Shown here: piece by piece, positions 1 through 8,315 of the stretch
Layout: every line of letters starts with the position of its first letter
How positions within the stretch are numbered: the stretch's first letter is position 1
Source: an uncultured Muribaculaceae bacterium
GTDB lineage: Bacteria > Bacteroidota > Bacteroidia > Bacteroidales > Muribaculaceae
DNA length: 34,205 nucleotides
NCBI GenBank assembly: GCA_910583675.1
Contig: CAJTYH010000031.1
Coordinates: 1 to 34,205 of the forward strand
Direction of reading: 5' to 3'
Translations under genes and position numbers: made by a program
The notes under the pieces: generated by a model
Database searches by the model: none
Told to the model about the DNA's origin: nothing
The model's input: the letters and a program-made list of their open reading frames with translations, nothing else

Positions 1-21
1 GCACCATCACCATCCGGACAC

Positions 22-56
22 AAAAAAGGCGATATGTCAATTTTGACACACCGCCT
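22..56 (-). terminator. Intrinsic terminator of the bamA-ompH operon
   Basis: Read on the minus strand, an outer 5-bp stem (plus-strand 27-31 with 52-56) and an inner perfect 6-bp stem (35-40 with 43-48) are separated by a 3x3 internal loop. A run of six T follows (plus-strand A at 22-27). It lies about 20 nt past the stop of the last ompH gene, so it plausibly ends the whole envelope operon. Confidence 0.75.
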
Positions 57-75
57 GTATTATCACAATTTCAAA

Positions 76-618
76 TTACGGATTCTGAGGAGCAGCAGCC
101 TGAGGAGCCTGATCCTTTACACCGAGTTTGGCCTTAACGAGGGGAGTTACATCCTGCACGTCCGTGGCCGTATATGCTGCCGCACCAAGCGGGAAGATCA
201 TGGTGAAACCATTCTCGCTGCCGACGCTCTTTATGGCGGTCATCACCTTCTCCTGGATGGGCTGCATGAGCTGTGCCTGCTGACGCTGGAGATCCTGCTG
301 GGCGGTCTGTGCAAACTGCTGTGCCTTCTTGTCAAGCTCCTGAATATCCTGCATGCGACGCTCCTTTATGGACTGGAGAGTGGTAGCGTCCTTTTCAAGT
401 TCCTGGAATTCGGCATACTTCTTCTGAAGCTCATCATTGATCTTGCCGTACTCGCTCTCATAGGTCTTCGATGCCTCGCTGAGCTTGTTCTGGGCTTCTA
501 CGAATTCAGGCATCTGGGGAATGATGTTGTCTACATCCACAATGCCGAACTTGGGTGACTGGGCCCATGCACACAGTGGAAGCACCATCACGAGGGCCAA
601 AAGAATTTTCTTAATCAT
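76..618 (-). CDS. ompH: OmpH/Skp family periplasmic chaperone (second copy)
   Basis: This 180-aa protein opens with a signal peptide (MIKKILLALVMVLPLCAWA, cleavage near residue 19). A short conserved beta strand (KFGIVDVDNII) follows, then about 90 residues of charged, Gln/Glu/Lys-rich helix of the Skp coiled-coil type, then the C-terminal core strand (GFTMIFPLGAAAYT). Skp trimers hold unfolded outer-membrane proteins between the inner membrane and BamA. The tail is Gln/Ala/Pro-rich and probably disordered. It is the last gene of the operon, 62 nt after a paralogous copy and close to bamA, which supports the assignment. The start is an ATG at 618. Function by family is well supported; the division of labour between the two copies is unknown. 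Confidence 0.9.
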   Translation of the reverse strand: MIKKILLALVMVLPLCAWAQSPKFGIVDVDNIIPQMPEFVEAQNKLSEASKTYESEYGKINDELQKKYAEFQELEKDATTLQSIKERRMQDIQELDKKAQQFAQTAQQDLQRQQAQLMQPIQEKVMTAIKSVGSENGFTMIFPLGAAAYTATDVQDVTPLVKAKLGVKDQAPQAAAPQNP

Positions 619-680
619 TACTGTTGTTATGTTTTTTGATATTAAATTATTTCATTTGAAAACGCCGCATACCACGATCA

Positions 681-1196
681 TCAGTTACTGTAGCCCAACT
701 TTGAAAGGACTTCATTACTTATATCTATACGCGGGGACGCATAGATGATATTGGCCGACGAGGCACGATCGAATATCGCCTGATATCCGCGCTCCTCAGA
801 AAGCTTCTTAACGGCATTGTAGACATCGTCCTGAATAGGCTTCATCAGAGTCTGACGCTTTTTATAAAGTTCCCCTTCGGGGCCGAAATACTTGTAGCGA
901 AGCTCTGTGGCCTCCTGTTCCTTTGCCACGATCTCGCTCTCACGTTTCTTCACTTGTTCCTCGGTAAGGAAAACCTTGTCGGCCAGATATTGCTTGTACA
1001 TGTTGTCGGCCTCCTTGCTTACCGCCTCCACCTCTTTCTGCCAACGCTGTGACAACTGGTTGAGCTGCTCGTTTGCCATCTCATATGACGGAACGTTCTT
1101 AAGGATATATTCCATGTCCACGAGTGCGAACTTCTGCGCCGATCCGGCGAAAGCAATCCCCAAGAAAAGGAGAAGTGCCAATATCGTTTTTTTCAT
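681..1196 (-). CDS. ompH: OmpH/Skp family periplasmic chaperone (first copy)
   Basis: This 171-aa protein has a signal peptide ending around GIAFAGSAQ. The Skp-type N-terminal strand (KFALVDMEYILKNVPSYE) follows, then a long charged coiled-coil segment (about residues 40-120) and the C-terminal strand (GYQAIFDRASSANIIYAS). It should bind nascent outer-membrane proteins in the periplasm and pass them to BamA, encoded about 100 nt upstream on the same strand. It is a diverged paralogue of the next gene and lacks that copy's Gln/Pro tail. The ATG at 1196 gives a well-formed signal peptide. Tandem ompH copies behind bamA are, from general knowledge, usual in Bacteroidales. Confidence 0.9.
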   Translation of the reverse strand: MKKTILALLLFLGIAFAGSAQKFALVDMEYILKNVPSYEMANEQLNQLSQRWQKEVEAVSKEADNMYKQYLADKVFLTEEQVKKRESEIVAKEQEATELRYKYFGPEGELYKKRQTLMKPIQDDVYNAVKKLSEERGYQAIFDRASSANIIYASPRIDISNEVLSKLGYSN

Positions 1197-1293
1197 ATTG
1201 TCGAAATCTTAAATTGTTAGTGTCTATACCACTATAGACGTTTGAGAACCAAAAAGGTTTAAACCAGACCAAATTAGCCCATCGGAAGCAGGA

Positions 1294-3918
1294 TCAGAAC
1301 TCCTGGCCAAGGATGAAGTGGAAGTGCGAACCACCCTTCTGGCCATATACGGTATCGAAACCATAAGCCCAGTCAATACCCATCAGGCCGACCATCGGAA
1401 GGAAGATGCGGACACCGGCACCGGCACTTCGCTTCAGATTGAAGGGTGAGAACTCCTTCACCGACGGCCATGCGTTGCCACCCTCGGCAAACACAAGACC
1501 ATAGATGGTTGTCGTCGGCTGCAAGAGGAACGGGAAATGCAATTCCACCCCGAAACGGGTATAGGCATATCCCTCCTTGCCCCATGGGGTAAGGGCACCG
1601 TTCTCATAGCCGCGAAGAGCGATCGTCTCGGTTGCATAAGTATATGAACCGCTCATGCCGTCGCCACCAACATAGAATGTCTCAAACGGAGACTTAAGCC
1701 ACTTGTTGTAGCTGCCGAGCAGACCTATGTCGGCGCGTGTCATCAACACAAGCGTCCATTTCCCATCGGGATCGGTAAGCGGCGTATAAGTACGCGACTT
1801 GAAACGCAGCTTCCAATATTCAATCCAGCGATAAAGCTCCTTCTTAGAAGCGGTGGTGTTCTCGTTGTAGAGTTTCTCCCAGTTCTTGTTCCCGAAAAGC
1901 GATGCTGGAGGTGTGAGCTGAAGATTAAGCGAGAATGTGGATCCGCGGCGTGTATAAAGGGGATTGTCTATTGAATTGCGTTGCAATGTAAGACCGAGCA
2001 CAAGGGCGTTGGAGGTACCGTTGTTCATATAATAAAGGTACTCCCAGTTCTTGAGATAGTACCAGTTGTAGGTAAGCTCCGTGGTGAAGGTGAAATAGTC
2101 ATCCGGCCAATTCAGACGCTTGCCGAAACCAACCGTTACACCGGCCATCTGCAATACCTTGTTGGGGTCATATGCATTCTGGATGGAGTTAGTATAATAG
2201 TCATTATAGTAGTTCGAACCGTATCCATAGCCGTAACCGTACCCCCCATACAGATATGGATTCGACCAGTTGCTGTTATAGTATGAAGAGTTCACACCTG
2301 TCTGGCGGCTGTAGTATGCCGATACCTGAAGCGAATTAGGACGCTTTCCGCCGAACCAAGGATCAAGGAACGATACGGAATACATCTGATAGTAGCGGGC
2401 GTTGGTCTGGGCGCTGATGGTAAAGGTCTGCCCTTCACCTTGCGGGATAAGCCCCTTGAACGAACTTGGATTGAAGAGGTTCTTCATGGAGAAGTTCGTG
2501 AACTTCAAGGCCACCTTTCCTATGATACCGGTCTGTCCCCAACCGAGGGAGAACTCTATCTGGTCATTGGCCTTGGACTCCAGATTGAAGATCACATCCA
2601 CGGTGCCGTTGTCTTCATTCGGTTCCACGCGTGGATCTATCGTTTCGGGGTTGAAATGACCTGTCTGGGCAATTTCTCGTGCCGAACGGATAAGATCACT
2701 CTTGCTGAAAAGCTCTCCTGGCTTCACATAAAGCTCGCGACGAACCACCTTCTCGTAAAGGCGGTCGTTACCGTTGATCACGACCTTGTTGACACGCGCC
2801 TGAGGACCCTCGAACATTCGCAGTTCCAAGTCAATGGAATCACCATGCACATTTTTTTCAATCGGCACAAGCTGGTAGAAAAGATATCCCCTGTCCATAT
2901 ATGCGCTTGAGACGGCATCATCATCAGTGTTGAGACGTTTTTCCAACTCCTTCTGATTATATACGTCTCCCGGTTGCATCCCCAGGATATAGTTGAGCTG
3001 ATCGGTGTTGTAGAGCGTATTCCCTACCCAGCTTATATCGCTTATATAATATTTCTTTCCTTCGTCAAGGGTTATGTATACGTCCACCTTATTGTCTCCA
3101 TAAGGCACTACGCTGTCACTCAAAATTTTCGCATCGCGATAACCAAGCTCGTTATATTTGTTGATTATCCTGTTGAGGTCATCCTTGTAATCCTGCTCCA
3201 CGAACTTTTTCTGGCTGAAGAGCTTCCATAGATTACTGCCTTCATTGGTCTTCTTTATGACGCGCTTTAGCTTTCCGTCGCTCAACACTTCATTGCCGTC
3301 TATATATATCTTATGAACCTTGACCTTGCCATGCTTGTCAACGTCTATATTGACGATCATCTCGTTCTCATTGGAAAGGTCCTCCTCCAGCACTATGTTG
3401 ACGGCAGCCTTGCCATATCCCTTTTCAGAATAGTACTGCTTTATTATCGCAGTGGCACGGTTGACAATGTTCTGGGTGATCTGATTGCCTTTCATCAGCT
3501 GCAGGCGCTTCTGAATGTCCTCGCGTTCGCCTTTCTTCATGCCATGGTAGCGCACCTCCGATATACGGGGCTGGGTACGAAGATTTATGTTGAGCCACGC
3601 CTTGTCGCCTGCAATCTTGTCCACCAGGATCTGAGCCTGGGCAAAAAGCCCCTGACGCATCAGACGCTTTACGGCTGTAGTAACCTCGTCGCCCGGGATC
3701 TCTATGCGATCACCCTTTTTCAGGCCGGAATAACCTATGACAATGTAATCCTCATAGCCGTCGGCACCGCTCACCCTTATGTCGGCGATCTCATATTCCG
3801 AAGGCATGCCGGTATATACTATCGGAGGATTGTATATGGTGTCCGTACGCTCCTGGGCATGAAGCGCACCGATTGTAAAAAGCAGAGAGGAAAGAGCTAA
3901 AAGCAGTCTATATCGCAT
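1294..3918 (-). CDS. bamA: BamA, outer-membrane protein assembly factor
   Basis: This 874-aa protein is the core of the BAM complex that inserts beta-barrel proteins into the outer membrane. The start is the ATG at 3918, which gives the signal peptide MRYRLLLALSSLLFTIGALHA; the frame runs back to a TTG at 3945 that would only add residues before it. Several POTRA repeats fill about residues 35-450, with typical turns such as VHKIYIDGNEVLSDGKL and VNKVVINGNDRLYEKVV. The C-terminal half is a 16-stranded Omp85 barrel ending in a terminal Phe (HFHFILGQEF). A Tyr/Gly-rich stretch sits in an early barrel loop (plus-strand 2180-2290). It follows uppS by 65 nt and precedes two ompH genes. Identification is secure from POTRA repeats, barrel and context. 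Confidence 0.97.
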   Translation of the reverse strand: MRYRLLLALSSLLFTIGALHAQERTDTIYNPPIVYTGMPSEYEIADIRVSGADGYEDYIVIGYSGLKKGDRIEIPGDEVTTAVKRLMRQGLFAQAQILVDKIAGDKAWLNINLRTQPRISEVRYHGMKKGEREDIQKRLQLMKGNQITQNIVNRATAIIKQYYSEKGYGKAAVNIVLEEDLSNENEMIVNIDVDKHGKVKVHKIYIDGNEVLSDGKLKRVIKKTNEGSNLWKLFSQKKFVEQDYKDDLNRIINKYNELGYRDAKILSDSVVPYGDNKVDVYITLDEGKKYYISDISWVGNTLYNTDQLNYILGMQPGDVYNQKELEKRLNTDDDAVSSAYMDRGYLFYQLVPIEKNVHGDSIDLELRMFEGPQARVNKVVINGNDRLYEKVVRRELYVKPGELFSKSDLIRSAREIAQTGHFNPETIDPRVEPNEDNGTVDVIFNLESKANDQIEFSLGWGQTGIIGKVALKFTNFSMKNLFNPSSFKGLIPQGEGQTFTISAQTNARYYQMYSVSFLDPWFGGKRPNSLQVSAYYSRQTGVNSSYYNSNWSNPYLYGGYGYGYGYGSNYYNDYYTNSIQNAYDPNKVLQMAGVTVGFGKRLNWPDDYFTFTTELTYNWYYLKNWEYLYYMNNGTSNALVLGLTLQRNSIDNPLYTRRGSTFSLNLQLTPPASLFGNKNWEKLYNENTTASKKELYRWIEYWKLRFKSRTYTPLTDPDGKWTLVLMTRADIGLLGSYNKWLKSPFETFYVGGDGMSGSYTYATETIALRGYENGALTPWGKEGYAYTRFGVELHFPFLLQPTTTIYGLVFAEGGNAWPSVKEFSPFNLKRSAGAGVRIFLPMVGLMGIDWAYGFDTVYGQKGGSHFHFILGQEF

Positions 3919-3983
3919 AACGTAAAAACGTGTCGTAAATTTCAAGCATAATGAACGAGAGAGACAAGGATTGAAGGGTCAGG

Positions 3984-4733
3984 TCATATGGCACGCACTT
4001 GCTCGCCGGTAAGCCCGAAACGGCGTTCCCTGCATCCGAATTGTGCGAGCGCCTCCCGGAAGGCCTCCTTGGTAAAGTCAGGCCAATATGTGGGCGTAAC
4101 ATATATCTCGGCATAGGCGATCTGCCACAAAAGGAAATTGCTCACCCTCAGGTCGCCCCCTGTCCTTATGAGCAGATCGGGATCCGGCATTGCGGCCGTG
4201 GTCAGATAGCTGCTTACGGTCGCCTCGTCTATCGCAGAGGCATCTATCTTGCCTGCCACGGCATCGGATGCTATGCGCCTGGCGGCATCCGCTATCTCCC
4301 ATCGAGCCGAATAGCTCAATGCCAGATTGAGGTTAAGCCCCGTGCAATGCGACGTGCGGGCAATGCACCCGCGCAACCTTTCCAATGCATCGGAGGGCAT
4401 GCGTTCCACATCGCCTATCATGGTCAGGCGCACGTTGTTCTTTATAAGGTCTGGAGTCTCGCGCTCTATGGCAATCCCTATAAGATGCATCAGGGCGTCC
4501 ACCTCCTCTTTCGGCCGGTTCCAGTTTTCCGTCGAGAAAGCATACAGTGTAAGATACCTCACACCCATTTCCGATGCCACTTCCGTTATGCGGCGCACGG
4601 TGTTAACCCCTTCCACATGCCCTTGGGATCGCTCAAGCCCACGAGCCTGAGCCCAACGCCCGTTGCCATCCATGATTATCGCCACATGCGACGGCACCTG
4701 CTTTATGGTAGCTTTATCGGTTTCGTTCCTCAT
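3984..4733 (-). CDS. uppS: Isoprenyl transferase (undecaprenyl diphosphate synthase)
   Basis: The enzyme adds isopentenyl units in cis to farnesyl diphosphate to make the C55 lipid carrier of peptidoglycan and surface glycans. At 249 aa it has family-typical length. Visible motifs are the active-site loop VAIIMDGNGRWAQARG with catalytic Asp22, YLTLYAFSTENWNRP for substrate binding, and DLLIRTGGDLRVSNFLLW, the conserved C-terminal signature (here GGD where SGE is commoner). YAEIYVTPTYWPDF lies in the last conserved region. The ATG at 4733 puts Asp22 at the expected distance from the N-terminus. It begins directly after the DUF6089 stop (4737) and is followed by bamA, so the three are probably co-transcribed. 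Confidence 0.97.
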   Translation of the reverse strand: MRNETDKATIKQVPSHVAIIMDGNGRWAQARGLERSQGHVEGVNTVRRITEVASEMGVRYLTLYAFSTENWNRPKEEVDALMHLIGIAIERETPDLIKNNVRLTMIGDVERMPSDALERLRGCIARTSHCTGLNLNLALSYSARWEIADAARRIASDAVAGKIDASAIDEATVSSYLTTAAMPDPDLLIRTGGDLRVSNFLLWQIAYAEIYVTPTYWPDFTKEAFREALAQFGCRERRFGLTGEQVRAI

Positions 4734-4736
4734 CGT

Positions 4737-5414
4737 TCAATCCACATAATGGCAAGTGGCACACCTCTTGCCGAATTCATAAGTAAGGGAGAGGGATATA
4801 TTTGAATACCAATCGGTATTTTTCATAAATGAACTCTGTATCTGATAAAGATCAGACAGAACTCCATCCACATGATCGGAAAACACTTTGGTCATGGTAA
4901 ATTCAAGACCGAGATTCAGTCTCTCCTTTATCTTATATTTTATTCCCACGCCCATGGGTATGTTGAAGCCGAGGTTGCTTTCTCCGGCGCATGTGGCCAA
5001 AGTCACACCTATGCCGACCGTAAGATACGGACTCCAACGGCGCAACTTCTTATATGTCTCCCCTATCCCGTAGCTGAAGAAGTTGAATTCCACTCGGGCG
5101 CCGAGATCATAGGCCGTGGACTTGAAACTGTATTCCTTGAAATCGGGAAGCACATCGTCCATGTCCTTTGTATTCCCACTCAAAGCAAGCATGTTGAACA
5201 CAGTCCTGACCGCCCACCTCGCATCGGGGAGATAACGGAATGAGGCTCCGCCGGAAAAACCGGGATGTCCGAAGATATTTGAAGATGCATCCCCGAGATA
5301 ACCGGCCATGCCGATCTGACCACCGATATCAAAACGGTAGGTCTCCTCCTGCGCCGCAAGCCTCGGAGCCATAAAAGCGAGAAGCAGTACTGTCAGTGCA
5401 AGCAATCTTTTCAT
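4737..5414 (-). CDS. DUF6089 family outer-membrane beta-barrel protein
   Basis: A 225-aa exported protein. The start at ATG 5414 gives the signal peptide MKRLLALTVLLLAFMAPRLA with a GGAGA-like sequence about 10 nt upstream; the frame is open back to an ATG at 5456 but that would put 14 residues before the signal. The mature part opens with YRFDIGGQIGMAGYLGDASS, the recognisable start of the DUF6089 family. It continues as alternating beta strands (FNMLALSGNTKDMDD, YLTVGIGVTL, GVGIKYKIKERLNLGLEF, NISLSLTYEFGKR), consistent with a small eight-stranded barrel. Related proteins have been linked to secretion or envelope assembly, but the exact role is not established. It stands immediately before uppS and bamA, suggesting an envelope role. 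Family call fairly sure; function inferred. Confidence 0.82.
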   Translation of the reverse strand: MKRLLALTVLLLAFMAPRLAAQEETYRFDIGGQIGMAGYLGDASSNIFGHPGFSGGASFRYLPDARWAVRTVFNMLALSGNTKDMDDVLPDFKEYSFKSTAYDLGARVEFNFFSYGIGETYKKLRRWSPYLTVGIGVTLATCAGESNLGFNIPMGVGIKYKIKERLNLGLEFTMTKVFSDHVDGVLSDLYQIQSSFMKNTDWYSNISLSLTYEFGKRCATCHYVD

Positions 5415-5463
5415 CGGGCAACGATCTCCATACTGAAAACAGCCAAAATCAGGCATCCACGTG

Positions 5464-6975
5464 TTATTGCAGTGGACGCATGGTAAACTGGTTGATCACC
5501 CCGCGCCAGATCCTTGGCTGCAAATCACCGTCACGCGAACCTCCGCAAAGATACAGGTAGGGGCAATCCCATGACGTGATAGGCTTGATGGCACGCGATT
5601 CCGGAGCATCGGTCAACGGTATTCTCACAGGCATTTCCATCCAACCAGCAGGACGCATGGAGCGTACTTCCTCAAGGGACAGACGCTTGTCAAATACCAA
5701 CAGATCGGCATATGCCATATCTGGAATATATTTCGGAAGCTGCAGTTCGTCATAGGCCTTCTTCCAATTGATCCCGTAATCACGCGATATGTATACCTCA
5801 CGGGTTGACGATGCCTTGGAAGTGCGTCCTCCGATGGCAAGTATGACCTGGCTTTTCTTCACGCGCCATGTTACCGTATCGGTTTCCGAAACCATATAAT
5901 CCGCTATAGCGTATCCTTCTCCTGCCGGAAGCCTGTCGCTCAGTTTAGCCCAGTTGTGACCGTCGAACGCCCATGTGCCGTCAAGCAAATCTCCGGCAGC
6001 ATTACGCCCCCCCATAGTGATTACCTGAGAGGAAGACGACCATTTTGAGTCAAAGACCACGGCACCCGCATTACCTGCAACCGGGAAATCGTCGGAGATT
6101 TCCTGCAACGGACAGTTGCGGTCAGGGAAGAAGGCATGGTAATACGCGCCTTCCAATTCACGCACACCTAACAGGATATCAACGTAAGGTGCGGTAATAG
6201 ACACCCAACGGTCTCCTGTATCGTTCCAGGAGAGGCCGTCATTGCTCCAGAGGAGATTTCCGCCGGAAGTGAGTATGAACAGGTGCGTCTCACACGGAGT
6301 AAGAGTGCGAACGTCAACTCCTGATGGGAAATTCACAGCATGCTTGCTCCATATGTTATCGAACGGGTTGTCGCTTACAGCCATGCAATAGCCGCTGCCG
6401 TCGGTGGTAAGGCAATATGCCTTATCCTTGAATTTTACTGTTTTCTGATCCTTCAGGGTCGAAAAAGATGTGGGAAGATCGGTCACATCCACTTGTGCCC
6501 AATAAAGCGAATCTGCAACTGCCTTGTTCACGTTCACATTGACAACGTAATCGCGGGTATTCTTCCCGTTGGTCGACACGATCCTAAGGCGCACTGGGCC
6601 TTTTGAAAAATCTATCTTTTCGCCGGGTGAGGTAAGGTAGTTTATCTCCTTGGCGACCTCACCTTCCGGAGCTGACTGGATCAGCTTAAGTTCCGAACAT
6701 GCATCGGAAGTCACCGTGACAGCCAGACTGCTCACATCAGTGCCGTATGGGAGAGGATTGGCATTGAATATGCGCGCATCCATCAGGTCTATAGAGAAGA
6801 ATACGGAGTCAAGATTGTTAAGCACCGCCTTGTCGCTCTGTAGCGAGAAGCCGGTCACTGCCACTCCGCCGAAATCAAGCGGTTCGCTATCATAGACTGT
6901 ATCTGAATTGCATGAAGCCACAGACAACATCCCTGCGAGCGCAAATGTGAGAAATATACTTTTGTTCTTAATCAT
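5464..6975 (-). CDS. DUF6242-type lipoprotein with beta-propeller-like repeats
   Basis: A 503-aa lipoprotein. ATG 6975 gives the signal MIKNKSIFLTFALAGMLSVASC with lipobox VASC and lipidated Cys22; the open frame extends to 7044 but would bury this signal. The N-terminal about 140 residues look like immunoglobulin-type strands with an ITRxNGKNTRDYVVNV-style end. The rest has repeated motifs resembling sialidase or Kelch blades (LLWSNDGLSWNDTGDRW, DGTWAFDGHNWAKLSDRL, VYISRDYGINWKKAYDEL, PYLYLCGGSRDGD). I recognise the DUF6242 pattern common in Bacteroidales. No catalytic residues are visible, so binding or scaffolding is likelier than catalysis. It is first in the operon leading to bamA. Role unknown. 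Confidence 0.78.
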   Translation of the reverse strand: MIKNKSIFLTFALAGMLSVASCNSDTVYDSEPLDFGGVAVTGFSLQSDKAVLNNLDSVFFSIDLMDARIFNANPLPYGTDVSSLAVTVTSDACSELKLIQSAPEGEVAKEINYLTSPGEKIDFSKGPVRLRIVSTNGKNTRDYVVNVNVNKAVADSLYWAQVDVTDLPTSFSTLKDQKTVKFKDKAYCLTTDGSGYCMAVSDNPFDNIWSKHAVNFPSGVDVRTLTPCETHLFILTSGGNLLWSNDGLSWNDTGDRWVSITAPYVDILLGVRELEGAYYHAFFPDRNCPLQEISDDFPVAGNAGAVVFDSKWSSSSQVITMGGRNAAGDLLDGTWAFDGHNWAKLSDRLPAGEGYAIADYMVSETDTVTWRVKKSQVILAIGGRTSKASSTREVYISRDYGINWKKAYDELQLPKYIPDMAYADLLVFDKRLSLEEVRSMRPAGWMEMPVRIPLTDAPESRAIKPITSWDCPYLYLCGGSRDGDLQPRIWRGVINQFTMRPLQ

Positions 6976-7058
6976 AGAGGCTAATAAGGCCTTAACCAAA
7001 TTGTAACAACACCCTACACCGTAGCCCAAGGCAAACGATGTCATGGTTTTTCAACCTG

Positions 7059-7066
7059 CAAAGTTA
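7059..7066 (-). promoter_or_regulatory. Candidate -7 box for the DUF6242-bamA operon
   Basis: The minus strand reads TAACTTTG, a perfect match to the Bacteroidetes -7 consensus TAnnTTTG. It would start transcription about 75 nt before the lipoprotein ATG. I see no TTTG -33 box at the usual spacing. Confidence 0.4.
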
Positions 7067-7134
7067 ACAAGTTTTTGCCAACTTCCGCCCATATGCTGGA
7101 TGAAAATTGGCACTTTGATCCCTCTCCCCGCTGA

Positions 7135-7166
7135 CAAAATTATAATATCTCCTAATACTCACCAAT
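7135..7166 (-). promoter_or_regulatory. Second candidate promoter for the DUF6242-bamA operon
   Basis: The minus strand carries TAATTTTG at 7142-7135 and a three-of-four -33 match (ATTG, 7166-7163) at 20 nt spacing. It would give a leader of roughly 150 nt. Either this site, the one at 7059, or both may serve the operon. Confidence 0.35.
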
Positions 7167-7211
7167 TTCCAAGGAGCATTTTAAATAAATTTTCAATTCT
7201 TTTGGTAGCAT

Positions 7212-8315
7212 TTACACCATGGGTAAATCCACATCTTTGCAACGCAGATAATAGTTGAGACGATTGTCTCCCACCCTCTCGCTACGGGCAATGAGATAAC
7301 CCGGGAGTTGCGGCGCATCTCCACGTCCTTCCGTCCCAAGAATTACGGAAGCTGCCACCTCCTCACGAGCAGCATCCCAGAGACCGTCATCTATAAGTCT
7401 GCGCAACAGCCTCGGCCCGGCCTCCACCAATAACGAGCTCACACCAAGAGTATTGTATAATCCTTTGAAAAGTTTTCCAAGATCGTCCCAGTCGCCATCT
7501 ACAAGGGGGATTCCTTTACCCGTGCCACGAATATCAGCCTCCTGGGCGCCGGCGGCGACAGATCCCGGCTCAATGGCAACTTCCTGAAAAACATTTCTGT
7601 TCATGTCTGCCCTATGTCTCAAGTCAAGTACAAGACGCAATGGCTGACGACCATACCATCCCCTGACGGTAAGGCGGCAATCATCCATCTCAACCGTAGC
7701 CGTCGTTGTCATAACAGCGTCATGCAGGGAACGCAGCCGCATTGTCATCATCCCGGTGACAGGATTAGAAAACCGGTATGCCGACGGATGCGAAGCCGTG
7801 CGCTCGCGATCCATATAACCATCGGCACTGCAAGCCCACTTCAATGTGATCCATGGACGGCCAGACAACTGGGATGTAAAAAAACGCCGATTGAGATTTC
7901 TGGCTTCCTGGCCGAGGATGCCCGTTTCCACTTCCACACCAGCCTCACGGAGCATCCTTATGCCGCGTCCGGCCACTTTGGGGTTCGGATCCACCGTGGC
8001 AACCACAACACGGGGAATTCCTGTGCGAATTATCAGTTCGGCACATGGAGGGGTCTTGCCGTAATGGGAACATGGCTCAAGGGTCACATACATCGTGCTG
8101 TCACCCAGAAGCGGCTTGTCTTCCGTGGCTACCGACGCTACGGCATTGACTTCCGCATGTCCCAGACCACGTACCCTGTGCCACCCCTCCCCGATGATGC
8201 GACCGTCAGACGCCACTATCACCGCTCCTACCATCGGGTTGGGAGATGCCCCTCCCCTACCGTTCGCCGCAATCTGAAGCGCCCGGCGCATATATCTCAC
8301 ATCAGTATTCATCAT
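7212..8315 (-). CDS. ribD: Bifunctional RibD, riboflavin biosynthesis deaminase/reductase
   Basis: This 367-aa enzyme catalyses two riboflavin steps: deamination of the diaminopyrimidine made by GTP cyclohydrolase II, then NADPH-dependent reduction of its ribosyl side chain. The deaminase domain (residues 1-145) shows zinc-site motifs HAEVNAV and PCSHYGKTPPC and the start YMRRALQIA. The reductase domain follows (RFFTSQLSGRPWITLKWACSADG, LLVEAGPRLLRRLIDDGL). ATG 8315 is preferred because its ATGA overlaps the stop of the preceding hydrolase, implying translational coupling. The frame extends upstream to 8348, inside that gene. No FMN riboswitch is visible in front, and no other rib gene is nearby, so pathway mates must lie elsewhere. 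Confidence 0.95.
   Translation of the reverse strand: MMNTDVRYMRRALQIAANGRGGASPNPMVGAVIVASDGRIIGEGWHRVRGLGHAEVNAVASVATEDKPLLGDSTMYVTLEPCSHYGKTPPCAELIIRTGIPRVVVATVDPNPKVAGRGIRMLREAGVEVETGILGQEARNLNRRFFTSQLSGRPWITLKWACSADGYMDRERTASHPSAYRFSNPVTGMMTMRLRSLHDAVMTTTATVEMDDCRLTVRGWYGRQPLRLVLDLRHRADMNRNVFQEVAIEPGSVAAGAQEADIRGTGKGIPLVDGDWDDLGKLFKGLYNTLGVSSLLVEAGPRLLRRLIDDGLWDAAREEVAASVILGTEGRGDAPQLPGYLIARSERVGDNRLNYYLRCKDVDLPMV

Noticed and set aside
34..558. 174-codon plus-strand open frame opposite the last ompH gene
   Set aside because: Leu-rich antisense shadow of a clear Skp-family gene, with no own promoter or family match.
2440..2910. Long plus-strand frames opposite bamA (also 3313-3900)
   Set aside because: Antisense to conserved POTRA and barrel sequence; composition mirrors the coding strand.
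3919..3945. Upstream TTG start for bamA
   Set aside because: It would put nine residues before a complete signal peptide; ATG 3918 fits better.
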